From contig NC_084711.1 of assembly GCF_033807575.1 (NCBI RefSeq), forward strand, positions 7,998,001-8,062,000: a stretch of 64,000 nucleotides of DNA, given 5' to 3'. The notes beneath the pieces were generated by a model that was given only the letters and a program-made list of their open reading frames with translations, did not search any database and was not told the origin of the DNA. Source of the stretch: Cydia pomonella (Eukaryota > Arthropoda > Insecta > Lepidoptera > Tortricidae). Of this stretch, positions 24,322 through 38,368 are shown piece after piece. How positions within the stretch are numbered: position 1 is the stretch's first letter; each line of letters starts with the position of its first letter. Both the position numbers and the translations under genes were made by a program.

Positions 24322-24799
24322 TACAGGTACGTTATTGCGTGAAAAAGAAGAAAAACATAAGTGACACATCGAAAACCAACAACAGATTATCCTCAGTAAA
24401 CTAGTCTACAATCTATAATTAATCAAAATCTGTACAAAACTTTTTTTATTCTTACTTGCGGTAATGAATCCGCAGCATCATTAAATGCTACTCTTGCAAC
24501 ACACGGAAGCCGCGTATCGCATATTGGTAATGACGTAGCGCGGCGTATCTACTATAATATTTTATATCTTTTGTCGGTGCGCCACGCAGCAGTTGCTCAA
24601 CCACCATTAAATTGGAAGTCACCATATTACTGGAACTAGCGCGCCGCTGATATACGTCTATATCGCAGGAGCACTTTAATTATTACCTCCGAGCTCGAGC
24701 GTAGGTATCCAAACTTAGTCAGTTTAACAATAACGGGTAGTTTGATTTCAAGATTGATTTTATTTAGTAATGATCAATTTAACATATGAATTTAATTTA

Positions 24800-25640
24800 T
24801 GGGCTGTACTTTGTCCTACTGACGACCTTCCGGAGAGTTTGGAAGTCCAGAGGCAGTGGGACGACATTTTATGTAAGCTCACCTTTGCAGATTTGTTGGG
24901 TGGTGCTTCGGGAGCCGATTTGGCGCGTCTAAGGGCGATTGCAAGGCCAGAGTCAGGTGCGTGGTTGCATGCTTTGCCCTCACCGCATTTGGGTACGCTG
25001 CTTGACAATGATTCCTTGAGAATAGCAGTGGCCTTGAGGTTAGGGGGTAAGGTGTGTGAAGCGCACCGTTGGTGTATGCGGTGTGATGGTAGAGGAGGAT
25101 GGGCATCACGGCCTAAGTTGCCAGAGATTTGCTGGACGTTTCCCGAGGCACCATTCCATTAATGACATAATACGTCGGACCATGGTATCGCCTAATGTCC
25201 CATGCATTCTGGAGCCACCGGGTTTGGCACGCACACACCGGAGGGATTAACGTTGGTTCCTTGGCGGAAAGGGCATTGTCTCTTGTGGGATGCAAAATAT
25301 GTAAGTACATATGCTGCATCTCATTTGAGACACATTCTGAAGTTGGTGGGATCGGCGGCAGAAACGGCTGCAAGGCTCAAACACGCCAAGTACTCCACCT
25401 TAGAAGTGGCGTACGATTTCGTACCGGTCGCCGTGGAGACTGCTGGACCCTGGGGTAATGAGGCTCTGGAGTTTTTTAGGGACTTGGGCAGGCGTTTACG
25501 GGAGAAGGGTAATGATCCCCGCTCTGGGTCTTGGCTGGTCCAACAGGTTTCCATCGCCATACAGCGGGGGAATGCTGCAGGCACAATGGGAACTTTTGGG
25601 CCGGGCTTGTTGCAGAGTGGGGATTGGCGTTAGATTATAG
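24800..25640 (+). pseudogene. Non-LTR retrotransposon ORF, C-terminal region, frameshifted
   Basis: This is the C-terminal ~270 residues of a LINE ORF, downstream of the (missing) reverse transcriptase core. Frame one (24770-25080) carries RLRAIARPESGAWLHALPSP and then RIAVALRLGGKVCEAH. Frame two (25080-25235) carries HHGLSCQRFAGRFPRHHSIN and LEPPGLART. Frame three (25225-25633) carries GLTLVPWRKGHCLLWDAKYV, FVPVAVETAGPWGNEALEF and VQQVSIAIQRGNAAG before the stop. These blocks occur in this order in RT-bearing proteins of arthropods and cnidarians. The conserved Cys cluster (CxxC...GLSC) suggests a zinc-binding module. Two frameshifts make it a pseudogene, though the stretches between them are open, suggesting moderate age. 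Fragments of the same family lie at 6200-6330 and 44802-45075. I cannot name the clade securely. Confidence 0.85.
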
Positions 25641-27995
25641 CTGTGTTTGACGAAGCTTGTTGCGGAATTTATAAGTTGTTTTAGTGTTAATGTACAATAC
25701 ATTTGTGACGATGCTTGTGCGGATTACATTTGTGTTTTGACGAAGCATGTGGCAAATTGCATTTGTATTTGCATGTTAGTATAGATTCTCATTGTGTCTA
25801 TTTAACGATTAATCAAATGTGTAACTAGAACAGGCATTTACACTTCTAAATTGAAAATTTGAATACCACATGTTTTTTTTTGACATAAGGAAACCAATAC
25901 TAGCGCGATGTAACGTCAAATCAATTTCAAGTGATGATCAAATTTCTAAACCTCTAATTATGGGCCAATCAAATTAGATCTATCCCAGGAGGTGTGCATA
26001 AATTTTGAGAGCCGTAGGAAATTTTTCCTTGGATTGCCAAACCACTCGACGTAGAAGAAACCTACCATTAATTACAATGCCATTACCAGCAAGGTTTGGT
26101 GGATCAGAAACAGATAAAAAGGCGTTTTCAGATTTTTAACATGATTATACCAAAAGATGCAAAGTGGCGGCCATTTTTTACAATCTTTGGCTACGATTTC
26201 ATATTAAGATACCTTGCGGATTCTCAAGTACCAATTTTTATCATAATTAGAACAAATATTTCGATAGACGTACCGTTTTTGATCTACAAGCAAAAAAGTG
26301 AAAAAGAGCAAACATTTATGCCCATCTCCTGGCATGGAGGAAACTCGAATTACACGCATTTAGGACCAAATGCAGGTATTAAAATCATTTCCACCTCGCT
26401 GGAAATTCATTCCTAAAAAAATCGTATTTGATTGTCCTATAATTCCGGTCTAGATAAGAATCTTCCAAACCAATAGTAGTGCTTTTACTTGTAAAAGTCA
26501 CAACGTAGAAACATCAATTTGAATTTGCAGTGTGTTGGCCGCGAATACTTACGGTAAATAATTGAATGCCTTTTCGAATCAATCACTGTTGTGATTTCTA
26601 GTACCTACCTACTTTATTGTAAAATTAATAAATTACATATAATATTAATACAAACTTTATTGTATATTTATGCAATCCAACGCATTACAGCTATCCCACT
26701 TAAACTTATATTGTAAAATTGCCCAAAAATGTCATGGAAATACTGTGGATTTACGTTATTTTGGTAGTTTCAATACATTATAATATATTAATACTTCAGG
26801 ATTATCCGACGGTTATCCAAAATTTTTCAAGCGAACGACGAGCTTGGAAGTCTTTTCAAAGTGAAAGTATTTTCTAGTCAGGAAAACGTTCAATGACTGA
26901 AGATTGTTCAGTGACCATAAAATCGAAATTCGGTCGGGCTCCGTTCAATCCCTTACACTACACGTAGATACGTACAGATAACATCAAAATTGTTTACAAT
27001 AATTATTTATTCAGGACACGTTCTCGCAATATCTACAGCCTAAGTCAGTAGTATATCAAGGCTGGTTTAGATCTAAAAAATAGGGGTATCTTTTGGTGTT
27101 TTTGTTCAAGATAAATGCCAGTGCTGTTGCCGTGGCTTTTGTTTCCATTGACGTGCAAATTCGAGTTTTGCCAGACTAGTTGGTGCCGAACCTTACCAAG
27201 CACAGAAACTACAGAAAGGCGTTCAGTTTTAAGAACCAGAGCCATTGTGATCTCTGATAACTTATAGGAGCTACGGATCTTTAGGTCAGATTTATACTGG
27301 TAACTTCTGAAATAAATCCTCGCACTTGGAGGCTAGCGATGATAATAGAGCCAGCGCCTGAGTCAGGAACTCGTTCAATAAATAGTTGTGTTTGTCTTTG
27401 GTTTGGACAGTCGTGTGTACACATACGTATACACAATTGTCTCAACAATATCGTGTATTAGTTACCAAGATAGAGGAAATCTTAGTTTAGTGCAGCATCG
27501 TTTTGTTTTAACTAGGAGAGACCGGGCTGGAAGTTCCCAGGGTAGAGTGTTCCAACAGTAACGATGAAAGAACTTTATACAAATTAAAACAATAAATTTG
27601 AGGTGACTATTAGTAACAACTCAGTTAACGCGTAGCGTTGGCAGCCATTTTTGTTATATTGACAATGAAGATTGAGTGGCCGTCTCCAGGAGCTTTCAAA
27701 ATTATATATCTGAACAGATACATATGTAGTATCTGAACTTTTCTATGCTCATTTATTTTTGAAGCCTTGGATTTGCTCATATATTTATGAACTCGACTGT
27801 ACATAAATATATTTGTGTAAACTACTCATATACAAAAATATTGTCAATTTTTATGCATTTAAATTATAAACAAAAAAATATATTTTTATTTTAAATACTT
27901 TTTCCCAGTTTCCCGTTGCACACGAACGCTGTAAAGGGCTTGAAACATCATAATGTATTTTAAATTAATTATACGCGATATACTCACTCCGTTAA
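25641..27995. other. No gene seen
   Basis: Just after the LINE, the near-repeats 'gacgaagcttgt', 'gacgatgcttgt' and 'gacgaagcatgt' (25649, 25707, 25739) may be its 3' UTR. The 106-codon frame at 26096-26416 is unrecognised and is probably chance. Confidence 0.5.
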
Positions 27996-27999
27996 AATA

Positions 28000-28225
28000 C
28001 CTCCACCTCACAGAAAACCGTAGCCAAATAACACTAGACCCTACTCATACAGAATTGTGTTCCTGCCGATGAGTAAGGTAGCTAGAGCTCAACGGGGAGT
28101 GCGGAGTGTTAGGGTCGGCAACGCGCATGTAAAATCTCTGGAGTTGCAGGCGTCCATAGGCTACGGAGATTGCTTAACATCAGGTGGGCCGTATTCTTGT
28201 TTGCCACCGATGTATTTTAAATAAA
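28000..28225 (+). repeat. LINE 3' end, longer copy
   Basis: The order is 'acctccacctcacagaaaac', 'agctagagctcaac', 'gcaacgcgcatgta', 'ggagttgcaggcgtccatag', 'atcaggtgggccgtat' and 'cttgtttgccacc'. The last part equals the tail of the LINE at 60530-60905, and the first part matches the insertion at about 10040. Confidence 0.75.
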
Positions 28226-29251
28226 AATAGTTTTATTTTACTTGAATAATGCTAAATAACTTTTAAAACTATTTAATTTAATGTTTAAGGTTATAAATAT
28301 ATCTTTTGAGCTTGATGTGGATAAAATCAATAAAATCTATTGGAACTATCTACTTACTTAATTTTGGATCAAATAGAAACAATGGGTTGAGTAAAATTTA
28401 AAACTTTTTCTGATTGTTTCAGGCGGAGAAAAGGAACAATGTTTTTGCATTCGTTGCCACCTCGTTGTTAACAGAACGAGGATGTATCATTTTCAACCTG
28501 ATTCATAAATAAACAATAGTCCTCTTTGAGGGTATGAGAAATGAAAAAAAAGACTGTATATGTAACAAGAAACGATAAATAGGGATATTTCGATTTTTTT
28601 AACTGAAATCCTTAATTAACGTCATGTTATTTTAAAATTGGAACCTCCAACCCCACTATCCTCTTATTATCGTTTCATCACACCAGTTCGTAAAGACTCT
28701 CTTTATACTTCAGAAACTGATGAGAAAGTTGGATTTTATCCTTAAAAGTTTAGTATTTGAGTTGTTTTCTCATGCTTGCTGGTGACTTTTAAGTGATGAG
28801 TTTAAATGACAAATATTTAATTTGTATTTTAATTGTAATGCTTTATGAGTATTTTTCTGGCTTTGGTGTCGTGAAAAGTTTTGTGTTTCACCCGGTAGCA
28901 AACTTTGTTTAACCCTTCAATCAACAGCAACGCTAACGATTCCACTTTTCGAACCACTCGCTATGCTTGTAATTCGGTTTTGGAATATTTTGCTTGCTCG
29001 GGAAGCAATAATACCATACGTATAATAGGGTTACGTTTAAAATAATTTGTACTAACACGATGACTTGAACACCATCTTTAAACAGTCAACTATTTCAGCA
29101 CTGCAATAAGAGAGAGGCGAATATATTTAGATGCGATCAGAGCTGCGAGTAAACATCCATGTTTGCTCCAGATTGTGTGCCTAATTAGGCGCTCATAAAG
29201 TGCGCATTCGACGGCAAACATGCGTGCAGCCGTGCACCTTCACGACGCATT
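28226..29251. other. No gene seen
   Basis: The stretch is AT-rich with a moderately GC-rich patch at 29130-29250 flanking the next MITE. No open frame of interest. Confidence 0.55.
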
Positions 29252-29392
29252 AGGCCAATTCGAACGTACAATGATATCAGAATAATATCTAACTGATGTC
29301 ATGCAATGATAGTACATTTCGCTCGTACAGGTAGTAACTAAATAATATGATTCAAAAATCATTTTGATATCAGTGTACGTTCAAATTGGCCT
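29252..29392. mobile_element. 141-bp MITE (AGGCCAATT ends)
   Basis: The ends aggccaattcgaacgtacaa and the complement of '...gtacgttcaaattggcct' pair over about 28 bases with two mismatches. It is non-coding. Confidence 0.85.
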
Positions 29393-29857
29393 GATTCACG
29401 TCCACGCAGTTTGTTATGCTACTCCATTCCCCATATTCTATTGAGGCATCTTAAAATTTCATAGAACTTGTTAGGTACTTGCTGAAGCTGATTTTCATAT
29501 TTAAAATTTTTCGCCAATCACTTGTACCTACCTTAAACATTTATTGAATAGATATGATTTGCTCTTCTGTAGCATTGAAATATACTTTATCCAGATTAAA
29601 TAATCTGACGAACCGGACAATTAGGCTAAGAAAAGGTTATTTCTCAATAGAATTTTCAAGTATCCATTCTGGTCAAGTCATCCAAGAATTCTTAAACAAC
29701 TTGGACTTGAAATGCCCCTAATTGGCAGATTAAATGTACTAACTTTTGTACGGAATTCGACAGAAGCAGGCAACAACTTGTCGTGGTTGGTGGCGGAACG
29801 AGGCGACTCTCTAATTGAAAATTTAAAATTTATTCAGGCTAATTATTCCTACCTACA

Positions 29858-29992
29858 GGTGTATTCTGATTGTAATAACAGGTTATACATTTAATCTGGA
29901 TTTGTTGTGGATATGATCTGTTACTGTCAAAAGTGATATTTCTTTCACCAGAAATCAAAATGGTAGCAGATTACTAATTCAGAATTGGCCTC
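29858..29992. mobile_element. MITE family 1, copy 4
   Basis: It begins 'ggtgtattctgattgtaata', has the shared interior 'atctggatttgttgtggata' and ends 'tcagaattggcctcc'. The right half is shortened compared with the copy at 9296-9472. Confidence 0.7.
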
Positions 29993-32784
29993 CTTGCCTT
30001 GAAGATTACCTTTACCATTACCTTTGCAACTACAGATTTTGTACGCCTACCTTTGCAACTACAGACTTTGTACGATGGATAGGGCCTACAGTGCCCATTT
30101 ATTACTAAGTTTTGATAATTTTGGCAAACTAAAATATACCCTTAGATATGTGTATTTTTGTCATTTGCACAAAATAAGGCCCTCTATTTATTTATTTCGC
30201 GATTTATATTTTGTCCAAATTCACCGGCGACCGAGTTGGAAATTTCGCGCATTTCGAACGAGGGCCCGATATCGATGCCGCTTGCCCAACCACCATAAAA
30301 TTGGAAACTAGCCCGACAAATTCGGCCGAAATGACCCGTCGCATCCATCACATTGAAACAGTACGATATTAGTTAAGTGTAGTTAGCAAGAATAGTAATA
30401 AGAGTTAATTGTTCATGATAATACATTTTAAATTATAAAGTATAGAAGTAGGTCTATGACTAATGTCGCCTTGAAAACTCGCCTATGCCTTTACTCGAGT
30501 AATGCGAGCGTAGAAGAAAAAAACTGTATTATTTTTTACTACTACTAAACTTCGTGTTCACTATTGATAAAAATATTACTAGTAACAGTACAAGTAGGTA
30601 AAAATAAGATACATTTAGTGTTTCAGATAACAAGCCCAGAAAACCATACTGTATTAGGTATATTTTTGCCAAATCTCCAAAATTTCGCAAAAAAGCTACC
30701 TAAACTAAATAAATGTCTAATCAAAAATAATGATTCGGTATGGCCATAATTCTCCTAATTATGCGAATTTTCGATTCAGAACAGTTTGTCACAAGTGGAT
30801 ATCAATATCTATTACACTATTACCTGTATGTTAAATATGCCATATTCTCTGTCACTGAGTCATGTTTGCAGTTTTTAATAGGAGGCTATGGTTAACCAAT
30901 AGAGAATGTTATTAAACATTAGTATTTGGAGTCCGACATTTGTACGTTTTTAATAAAAATAAACCTATCTTTGATTTTTGAACTGTCATCAAAACAATCT
31001 CACACACTTGAAAATGAAACAAAAAAATCTGTTGCTGAATTCGCAGTTGTAATGAAGCAATCAATCAAAATGTAAACGAAAACAATCCGCATCGCATATT
31101 TTATCTTTAACAATCCTTGCCCAACCGAACCAATTAGCGTAAAAACCTTTCGTAGTACAGTCCAATGTTATAAATTTGGCACTTAGCCTGACGCAAATTT
31201 TCACTGGTGTCAGCAAATAAAGTGTGCCGCAGTCATAGTTTTCGACTGTATGCATTAAATCTACAATATTTATAACATTTTTCAGAGCTTCTGTTGACCA
31301 TGCGATTCTTGTCACATAATATTGTGTTACTTTAAAATTGACGGAGATAAGCGTTCACTTATTTACACATTTTTTTTCATTGGTTTATGACCATATCCCT
31401 AACTTTTTTTGGGTAACATGTTGCTTGATATACGAAAATCATTTTAATATATCCTAAACAATTCATATTATCTATTAACTTTGTCAGAAATTGCGATTCG
31501 TTAATAAAATCAGAACAAAATAAAAACAACGAAGCGGTGCATTACTTACTATTACTTTTAACGTTTATAGACTACTTTAAAATTGTGTCCTGTGAATAAA
31601 AACTGCACGTTAAATGTGTATTCGACCGTCAGAAGGTAAATGCCAAAATAATATGTAGGTTTCATATAGACTTACGACGTTCCTCGTTTGGGATTCTGTA
31701 TTGCGGCTGGCGGAGAGCCAGCCACGTACGACACACGTTTGGATCCGTGAAGCTCTCACTCGCTCCGATACCCGCGTATTTTGCCACACAAACACTGACC
31801 AAATTAACTTATCTACCTAAAGAGTAGTTTTCTAGAATGTCTTCTCAACTGTGTAATAACGATTATCCTTCGTTAACCCAAAAAACAAAATGAACACGCA
31901 TCGCACAAACGTCTTTTTCAATAGTACGTAGTTTCTAAACAGTGCCTGTCAGGGTATCAAGTATTTAATTTATACGATATTATTAGGGTCAGTATATGAT
32001 ACTTTACGAACTATTTGTCAAATCAAATGAAATAAATAAGGACGTGTTTTAGTTTTACCAACTTAATACCAATGGAACTTAGGTTAAAGGGTTTCAATTA
32101 TATAAGGCGATTTCATAAATATCAACTTTTACTTCATTCAGCGACTGTAGCACGGTCGCATTTTTATCACTTGTCACTATACCTGTCAGTATCGCACTTA
32201 CATACTTAAAAAGACAACCATCTTAGCCTTACAGGAATCTGTTTGCAAGATATATGTACTCGTGAAAATTTTTGTTACAGTCGAAATGTGCGGAATATGT
32301 GTAGTAGTTTTTTTTTAATAATAACAAGTAATATACAGATGTCAACACGGAACCTTTATAATTTCGTCATTTTCGTATGCCACAGGCTCTTGACAGACAC
32401 GATTAAAAAAATTTAGAATATAGGCTTATTTTTATAGAGAATGCAGAATTTAGTTCTGTAGTGGAGTTTTTTATTTATTTTAGAGAATTTAGTATTTTAG
32501 TAATGTTATGTGTTCTTAGTACGTCAATCTATTAATTAAAAAAATCACCCTTAGTAAACGGACGCCCTTTGGCTGGTACAGATTTTTCTTTTTTTTTTCT
32601 TATCAGTTATCTAACAGACACTTTTATTTTTAGTGTTCCGACAAGCACGTGGCTGGTTATTTTATATATTGTTGTTCAGTTTTAAAAGTTTTAAAATATT
32701 GCAAGTTTTTATTATTATTATAAAATAGTCGGCGATAGGCCCTAGTCAAAACTGATGAAGACAGGGCCTAAGATGGAGCTCACC
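29993..32784. other. No gene seen
   Basis: The 84-codon minus frame at 31061-31315 and the 95-codon plus frame at 30024-30311 have no recognised domain. A perfect 7-bp hairpin (GGCTGGC/GCCAGCC, loop GGAGA) lies near 31712-31730. The motif at 30281-30306 is discussed under findings. Confidence 0.5.
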
Positions 32785-33065
32785 AGTTCAGTAGTTTTGG
32801 TACAAGTTTTTGTCGCTGAATGTACTTTTCTTACCACGGGCAACTAATATTTACTCATCGAGACACTTATAAAAACCCCAAACACAATTAGCTTGCGTTA
32901 TTTCATCACAGAGTTGCTATGGCCAACTCCTGTCTCCATCATCAGATCAGCTCGATGGTACCATAATATTTCATTATCACCAGACTTACATATGTATGCA
33001 AATTTTCAGCTCAATTGGAAATCGGAAAGTGGATCAAATTTAGCTTCTAAGATTAGACACTAACT
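32785..33065 (+). repeat. Interspersed repeat (CATCATCAGATCAGCTCGAT type)
   Basis: It contains 'gccaactcctgtctccatca', 'cagatcagctcgatggtacc', 'acatatgtatgcaaattttc' and 'agctcaattggaaatcggaa'. I recognise this as a common lepidopteran repeat but cannot assign a class. Only one copy is in the window. Confidence 0.55.
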
Positions 33066-36000
33066 AAATAACAATTAAATAAAAGCTTGTAAATACATTG
33101 CCCGGAAATAGGATTAATGAAAACCAAATTCCATCCCCTGTCAGGAATTGAATAGGTTGGAAAACAAAATAAATAATGAAAACCCACCCAGGAATTGAAT
33201 GGGTCGGATTTTTTTATCTAGAATATGTATTAAAAAATTCGTTGACACTTGTCCAAAATATTTGTTCCTGTGGTCTTCATTTCGCCAGAATTTCTATTTT
33301 GCCGTATTTTTCTTCCCAGTTACACCGAACTCATTAATGGATGAGTACACGAAATAGACAAAGGTTTGTGGCGAGCCCTCGACGAACCTTCAAAATGATA
33401 AAACATGACTTATCAACCCCGAGCTTACACTCAAAACACAGACGCGGCGGCGCGAAAAAAATCCTGCTTACATCAAAGTAATTGCAAGCGAAAAACGCCA
33501 CAGAGTCGAGGGGAATGTTGTAAAAATCACGACGACGTGTGAAGTGTCATCTGCTTCGTCTCAGTCGAGTGGCGATCGGTTGTTTTTCCCACTTTCGATG
33601 AGCGCCGCGGGCCGGCCTCGTGTCGAGGACTCTCTCCGATTTCAGCGGCCCTGCAACGGGCTCTGTGTTTTATGAGGTCAAGAGAGGGCCTCCACAAAAA
33701 ATACGTTCCGCGATAAATTACGCACTGACACATTCAGATTCGCCCATAATATACACGATCGTTATATATTGCTTTTATGATTTCCTGCGGCTGTTCACAT
33801 TATATGTATTTGTGTTTTTACTCAACGCCCGTTGTTGTACATTTAGAGAGCTGCAATTTAGAACATTAGTTTGTCACAATAATATTTATAACCGTGAATA
33901 AACAATTTTAGATGTTAACCGTGTATTCATCCTCTGTTGTCATTGTTAAGTACCATTAATTAAATCGGGAAAGCTTAATTCAATTTTATAACTACTCTAT
34001 TGTGCGATTGAAACGTTAATTAGTTTAAAACGTTATCCGTTACATTAAGAATTAATTTGATTGCTAATTTGGATCAACATTACTTCGATGAGGGAATATA
34101 AATTTTGATTGCCCAATGTAAATTTTCCATGTTTTATTTGCACTTAATTTTCATACTATCTATGTGATATTATTGAAACAAGCTAAACATGCTGGCGTGT
34201 AATGTAATATGAATGCACCTGATACATATGAATTAATTATGTAGCTACCTACATAATATCTTCATTAATAAAACGTATTATTTGTGATATCCAACAGACA
34301 GGCCTTAAAATAAAACATACATATTTTTTAAAACATATACAAATAAATTCAGCCAGAAATCGCGACAAACACCATTATGGGTCGAAATATGGTCTGATGT
34401 CATTTTTAACAATAACTATCAGCGAGTGCAGATGTTGTTCAGTTTCAATTTAAGGGCCCCGCCAGAAGTTGCCTACGAGAGAACTCCGACGAACTTTGTT
34501 ACTCATGACATTGTCAAGTAATCTCCGACCGCCGGCGTACCTAACAAACAATAATAGCTAGTTTGTTTATGGCTATATTAACTTTAATAGTTGTACTTTT
34601 TGCTGCGTTGTTTTATAACAAATAAATATCTGGGAGACCGAGCTTTGCTCGGAAAACATATTGAAACTCAAAAATGCGCGTTATCCCAGAAATAAGACCT
34701 AACTAGATCGCTTTTTCGCCGTTCCGTTTAAATCGTTAGAGCCGTTTCCGAGATCCCCGAAATATATATATATATATACAAGAATTGCTCGTTTAAAGGT
34801 AGAAGATATTTTTTGACACATATGTATTTTGCTTCTTATATGATTTTTCTGCAATTACAATAAAAACTTTCCCGTCGTCATTGGTGTTACGTGTAATTTT
34901 TTGAGCTTTGAGCAGGTAGTAGACCCCAACTCACGGTAGCTATCTACCGTCAAAAAATACCCAACGAATAATTATATAGACTCAAAGACGACTCGAACAA
35001 GAAACCTCTGGAGAAAGACGATTTAAGGAGAGCCGACCCCAAATAAGATGGGATAAGGCCGGCAGAAGTCGAAGAAGAAGTTTTACATGTGGGTACAATG
35101 AGTCTTGACTGGAAGCACTTACGTATTTAAAACAAACAGAATTTCCAAATAAAATATAAAACAAAGTAGTTATAAGTAATTTCATCAGTTAACAACAGAA
35201 AATTCATACTTAGCTGGTGTAAATATGAACATCGTGTCTTAAAAAATTATACTTATAGCCAGTAATATATTCTGATACCGGTTTTATTTAATGTTTATTA
35301 AAAACAAAATAATGTTGAATAAAAGTTTTAACGTTACAAATGAGAGAATTTTAATACAACCGGTTATATAAAAAAATTAAGTAGGTAATTAAGTAGAATA
35401 ATAGTAACGGCCCCGGACCAAAGATAGCCGCGATAGCTTTGTTCAGCAGTTAATAACAAACCATCCAGATATTTTGGTACCCATTTCAATTTAAGGGCCT
35501 GGTAGAAACAGAAACTTATCTAACTCCTGCCTAAAGTTTGCGAGAAACTCTGGTCCTTAGCGGCATTGTCTATAATCAGTAAGATACACTTGCACAAACT
35601 AAAATATTTGCTGAATAATCTGTATATGACACATTGCGTTAGTTATAACTTTGCGTGGAGATATGAATTAGTTTTGAGGCAGTATTTATGTGTAGATGTC
35701 TAATCTAGAATTTTTAGCACAGTTATTATATATAATGTATAATGTATACTCAATAATGTAAAATAATGTACACTCAATAGTCATTCAAATTTATAATAAA
35801 TTACCAAAACACATATTGGAAACTGAACCGAGGCTATTTAAAAATGCCCTCTGTAAATGGTTATTATTGAAGTGTTACTATTCAATTCAAGAATTCATGT
35901 CCGACGAAAATCAATAAATAAATTATATTATTATGTTGACCTATTGAAATTTTGTAAATTTTTCCATGATTTTATTATTTAATTGCTTTATATTGCATGC

Positions 36001-36094
36001 CTTTCATAGGGTAGAACATAAGGACTTTTTATTCTAATCATCAAAATACTATGTTCTTGCAATAAATATATTTCTATTTCTATAAACAAAGATT
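33066..36094. other. No gene seen; GC-rich patch 33400-33680
   Basis: The patch 'gcgccgcgggccggcctcgt' near 33602 is the most GC-rich of this stretch and could be regulatory, but no exon is apparent. Near 35000-35090 a plus-strand stretch reads RRFKESRPQIRWDKAGRSR, faintly like the arginine-rich C-terminus of RTE LINEs. An (AT)n run lies near 34760. Short repeats 'caggaattgaat.ggt.gga' occur at about 33142 and 33191. Confidence 0.45.
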
Positions 36095-36319
36095 CGTATC
36101 GTTTAAGATAGATATCGTTTATATGTCGTATAATTGACAGAAGCAGCTCGATTCGGGCAACCAATGTCACTTTGACGTTATAAATATCGTAAATAGATCT
36201 TATTGGATTATACAGCGGAATCGAAATAAACTTCAAATTTGGCATGTCTTTTAGTTATCGATCTTTTAAAGATCTTTCCAATATCTTAAACGTATCTTAA
36301 TCATTCTTCGAATCGGGCC
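36095..36319. mobile_element. MITE family 2, copy lacking its left end
   Basis: It shares 'atatgtcgtataattgacag', 'cactttgacgttata' and 'taaatagatcttattgg' with 11791-12060, and ends cattcttcgaatcgggcc. The left terminal repeat is missing. Confidence 0.8.
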
Positions 36320-37479
36320 GTCCATGTACAAATTTATTGATTTATCGTTTACTGAAAAGTAAGTACTTACAGAAATATATTTTCAGTCAAAACATTCTGG
36401 CAAAACATGAGACCAGACCACAACGTATTATTTTGTTGAATGTGTATATTTATTATATAAAAAAAACTATGTTTTAATTACTGAGCTACAACAATACAAC
36501 TGAGTAGCTGAGACCTAAAACAATACAAATAATAATTACATACAATTAACATTCAAATTTCAATTTCCTGTTAGACTATGTCTTACTTATATTTATAGTT
36601 TGGTAGTTCAACTAAGCCGAAGTTCCAATCGAGACGTTTCGGACTGTAGTGCCTCCGTGACAGCTTCAAGTAATCCCAGATGGCGTTGCTGGGGATAAAT
36701 TAAAGTCACTCAGCCTAGACTGGGAGCTAGGAACTTAGCGGCCCACAACTCCCGCTTTGGAGTAAGCAGATACTGTTTTATTTGTCGTTAGACGATACAA
36801 GTATAAAACTATATATGTCCATTTCAGTGTTAATACAAGTTAAATCCAAAATCCTCAGTTTTGTTTGAAAAGATTATAATAGAAAACACAATATAATTAA
36901 TGCATATCTATACTACTTGTATAAAAATTTGTATACTTACACTGTGGTTTTTTTTTCGTTATGGGTGCATTCCTGAACTTAAAAATTAAGTAACTTTCTC
37001 AAAGACACCGGTATTCTAACTAACTGAATTTCAGAGATAATCAATAATTTATTTTTATATTGTAAAGCCCTTCTGAGCGTATACACTTGCCTTAAGGCCT
37101 GTTTATATATTGATTATACAATTTCTATTAAACGTAACTACTATTCCGGACGATTGATGATCGAAATGACATTGATATCTCACAGTTTTCAATTGATTGG
37201 TTGAATTAAATGTAAATTCCCGTGTTAGAACAACGCCATTTGCAACATTTAATTACTTTTTATAAAAATAAACACAAAATGAAAAAAAACTGTTTATTTC
37301 TTAAATTAAAAATGCCATTTACTTACCTTAAACGTACTTACCGGTACCCTGGAGTTAACGGAATTCAATAAAAACACGGTATAGATATTATTTTTCATAT
37401 GAATTACTTAAGAACCGATTAATTTTCGATAGAATTGAGTTAACGGTAATATTACCTGCTGTTAGATAAACTTAATTAA
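36320..37479. other. No gene seen
   Basis: AT-rich intron-like DNA. A GC-richer patch at 36600-36770 has no recognised frame. Confidence 0.55.
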
Positions 37480-38105
37480 AAACCGGCCAAGAGCATGTCG
37501 GGCCATGCTCAATGTAGGGTTCCAAAGTTACCCGACCGTGAAAAGAAACTGCCTTGAACGGGTACTATTAGTTAGTATCATCTACATAAACGCAAAACGG
37601 AGTATCTTCACAGCTCTTCGTACGTCTTTTTACCATGACGGGAAGACTTTTTGCGATAGCTCGAAAACGGATTAATATCAATTATGTGTGTGATGTGATC
37701 ATCTTCGCTATAGTTTTCTTTTGTGGATCCATGGTTCAAAAGTTTTATTTTTCTTTCGATCACCATTTATTTTTCTTTCGGTGCGACTTTTTTCGGAAAT
37801 ATTCTGTTCATCATAAAGTGTTGGTTAAATACCCCTATTTGTTTTGAAAGTCCTATCCAACGACATCCCACATCATAGGGGTAAACCGAAAATAAATTTC
37901 ATCACCTTCTATGAGGGGGGAAGTACCCTAAAAAAATTTTTAGAGTTTATTTTACCACTTTGTTAGATTGGTTGATTTACATCAATGCCAAATTGCAACT
38001 GCCAAGCTGCAGCTTTCTAGCACTAACGATCACGGAGCAAAGCCTCGGACAGACAGACATAGAGAAGGACATGGCGAAATTATAAGTTGACTACAGAACC
38101 ATAAA
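37480..38105 (+). repeat. ~620-bp interspersed repeat with GACAGACAGACATxG end
   Basis: It starts 'aaaaaccggccaagagcatg' with 'gtcgggccatgctcaatgta' and 'gggttcc', and ends with 'ggacagacagacatagagaa', 'acatggcgaaattataag' and 'actacagaacc'. I recognise this layout as a widespread lepidopteran non-autonomous element. The 3' part recurs at 49520-49580 and 62440-62530. Confidence 0.7.
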
Positions 38106-38368
38106 TATAAAAAACAAAGTAATAACACATTCATAATCATCTTCGTAGCATTTGTACTAGTTTTTTACCACGGTTCGGATAACCATAAGAAAAGTAAATA
38201 CTTAACTAGTACCTCAGACCAAGACGACAAATATGGTATCACATCCTTTACATTTAAATCTACTCTAAGTATGTGAAAATAGCGCGTAAATTATTATTTT
38301 GGATGAATATCTAGCTTGATAAGCAATTACATTTACACGGGTGTGGATCAAGTATTTTTTAGATGAAA

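Noticed and set aside
24760..25702. Antisense frames overlapping the LINE pseudogene
   Set aside because: The plus-strand peptide matches a known LINE C-terminus; the minus frames have no such match.
26096..26416. 106-codon plus-strand frame
   Set aside because: No motif recognised and no splice or promoter context supporting it.
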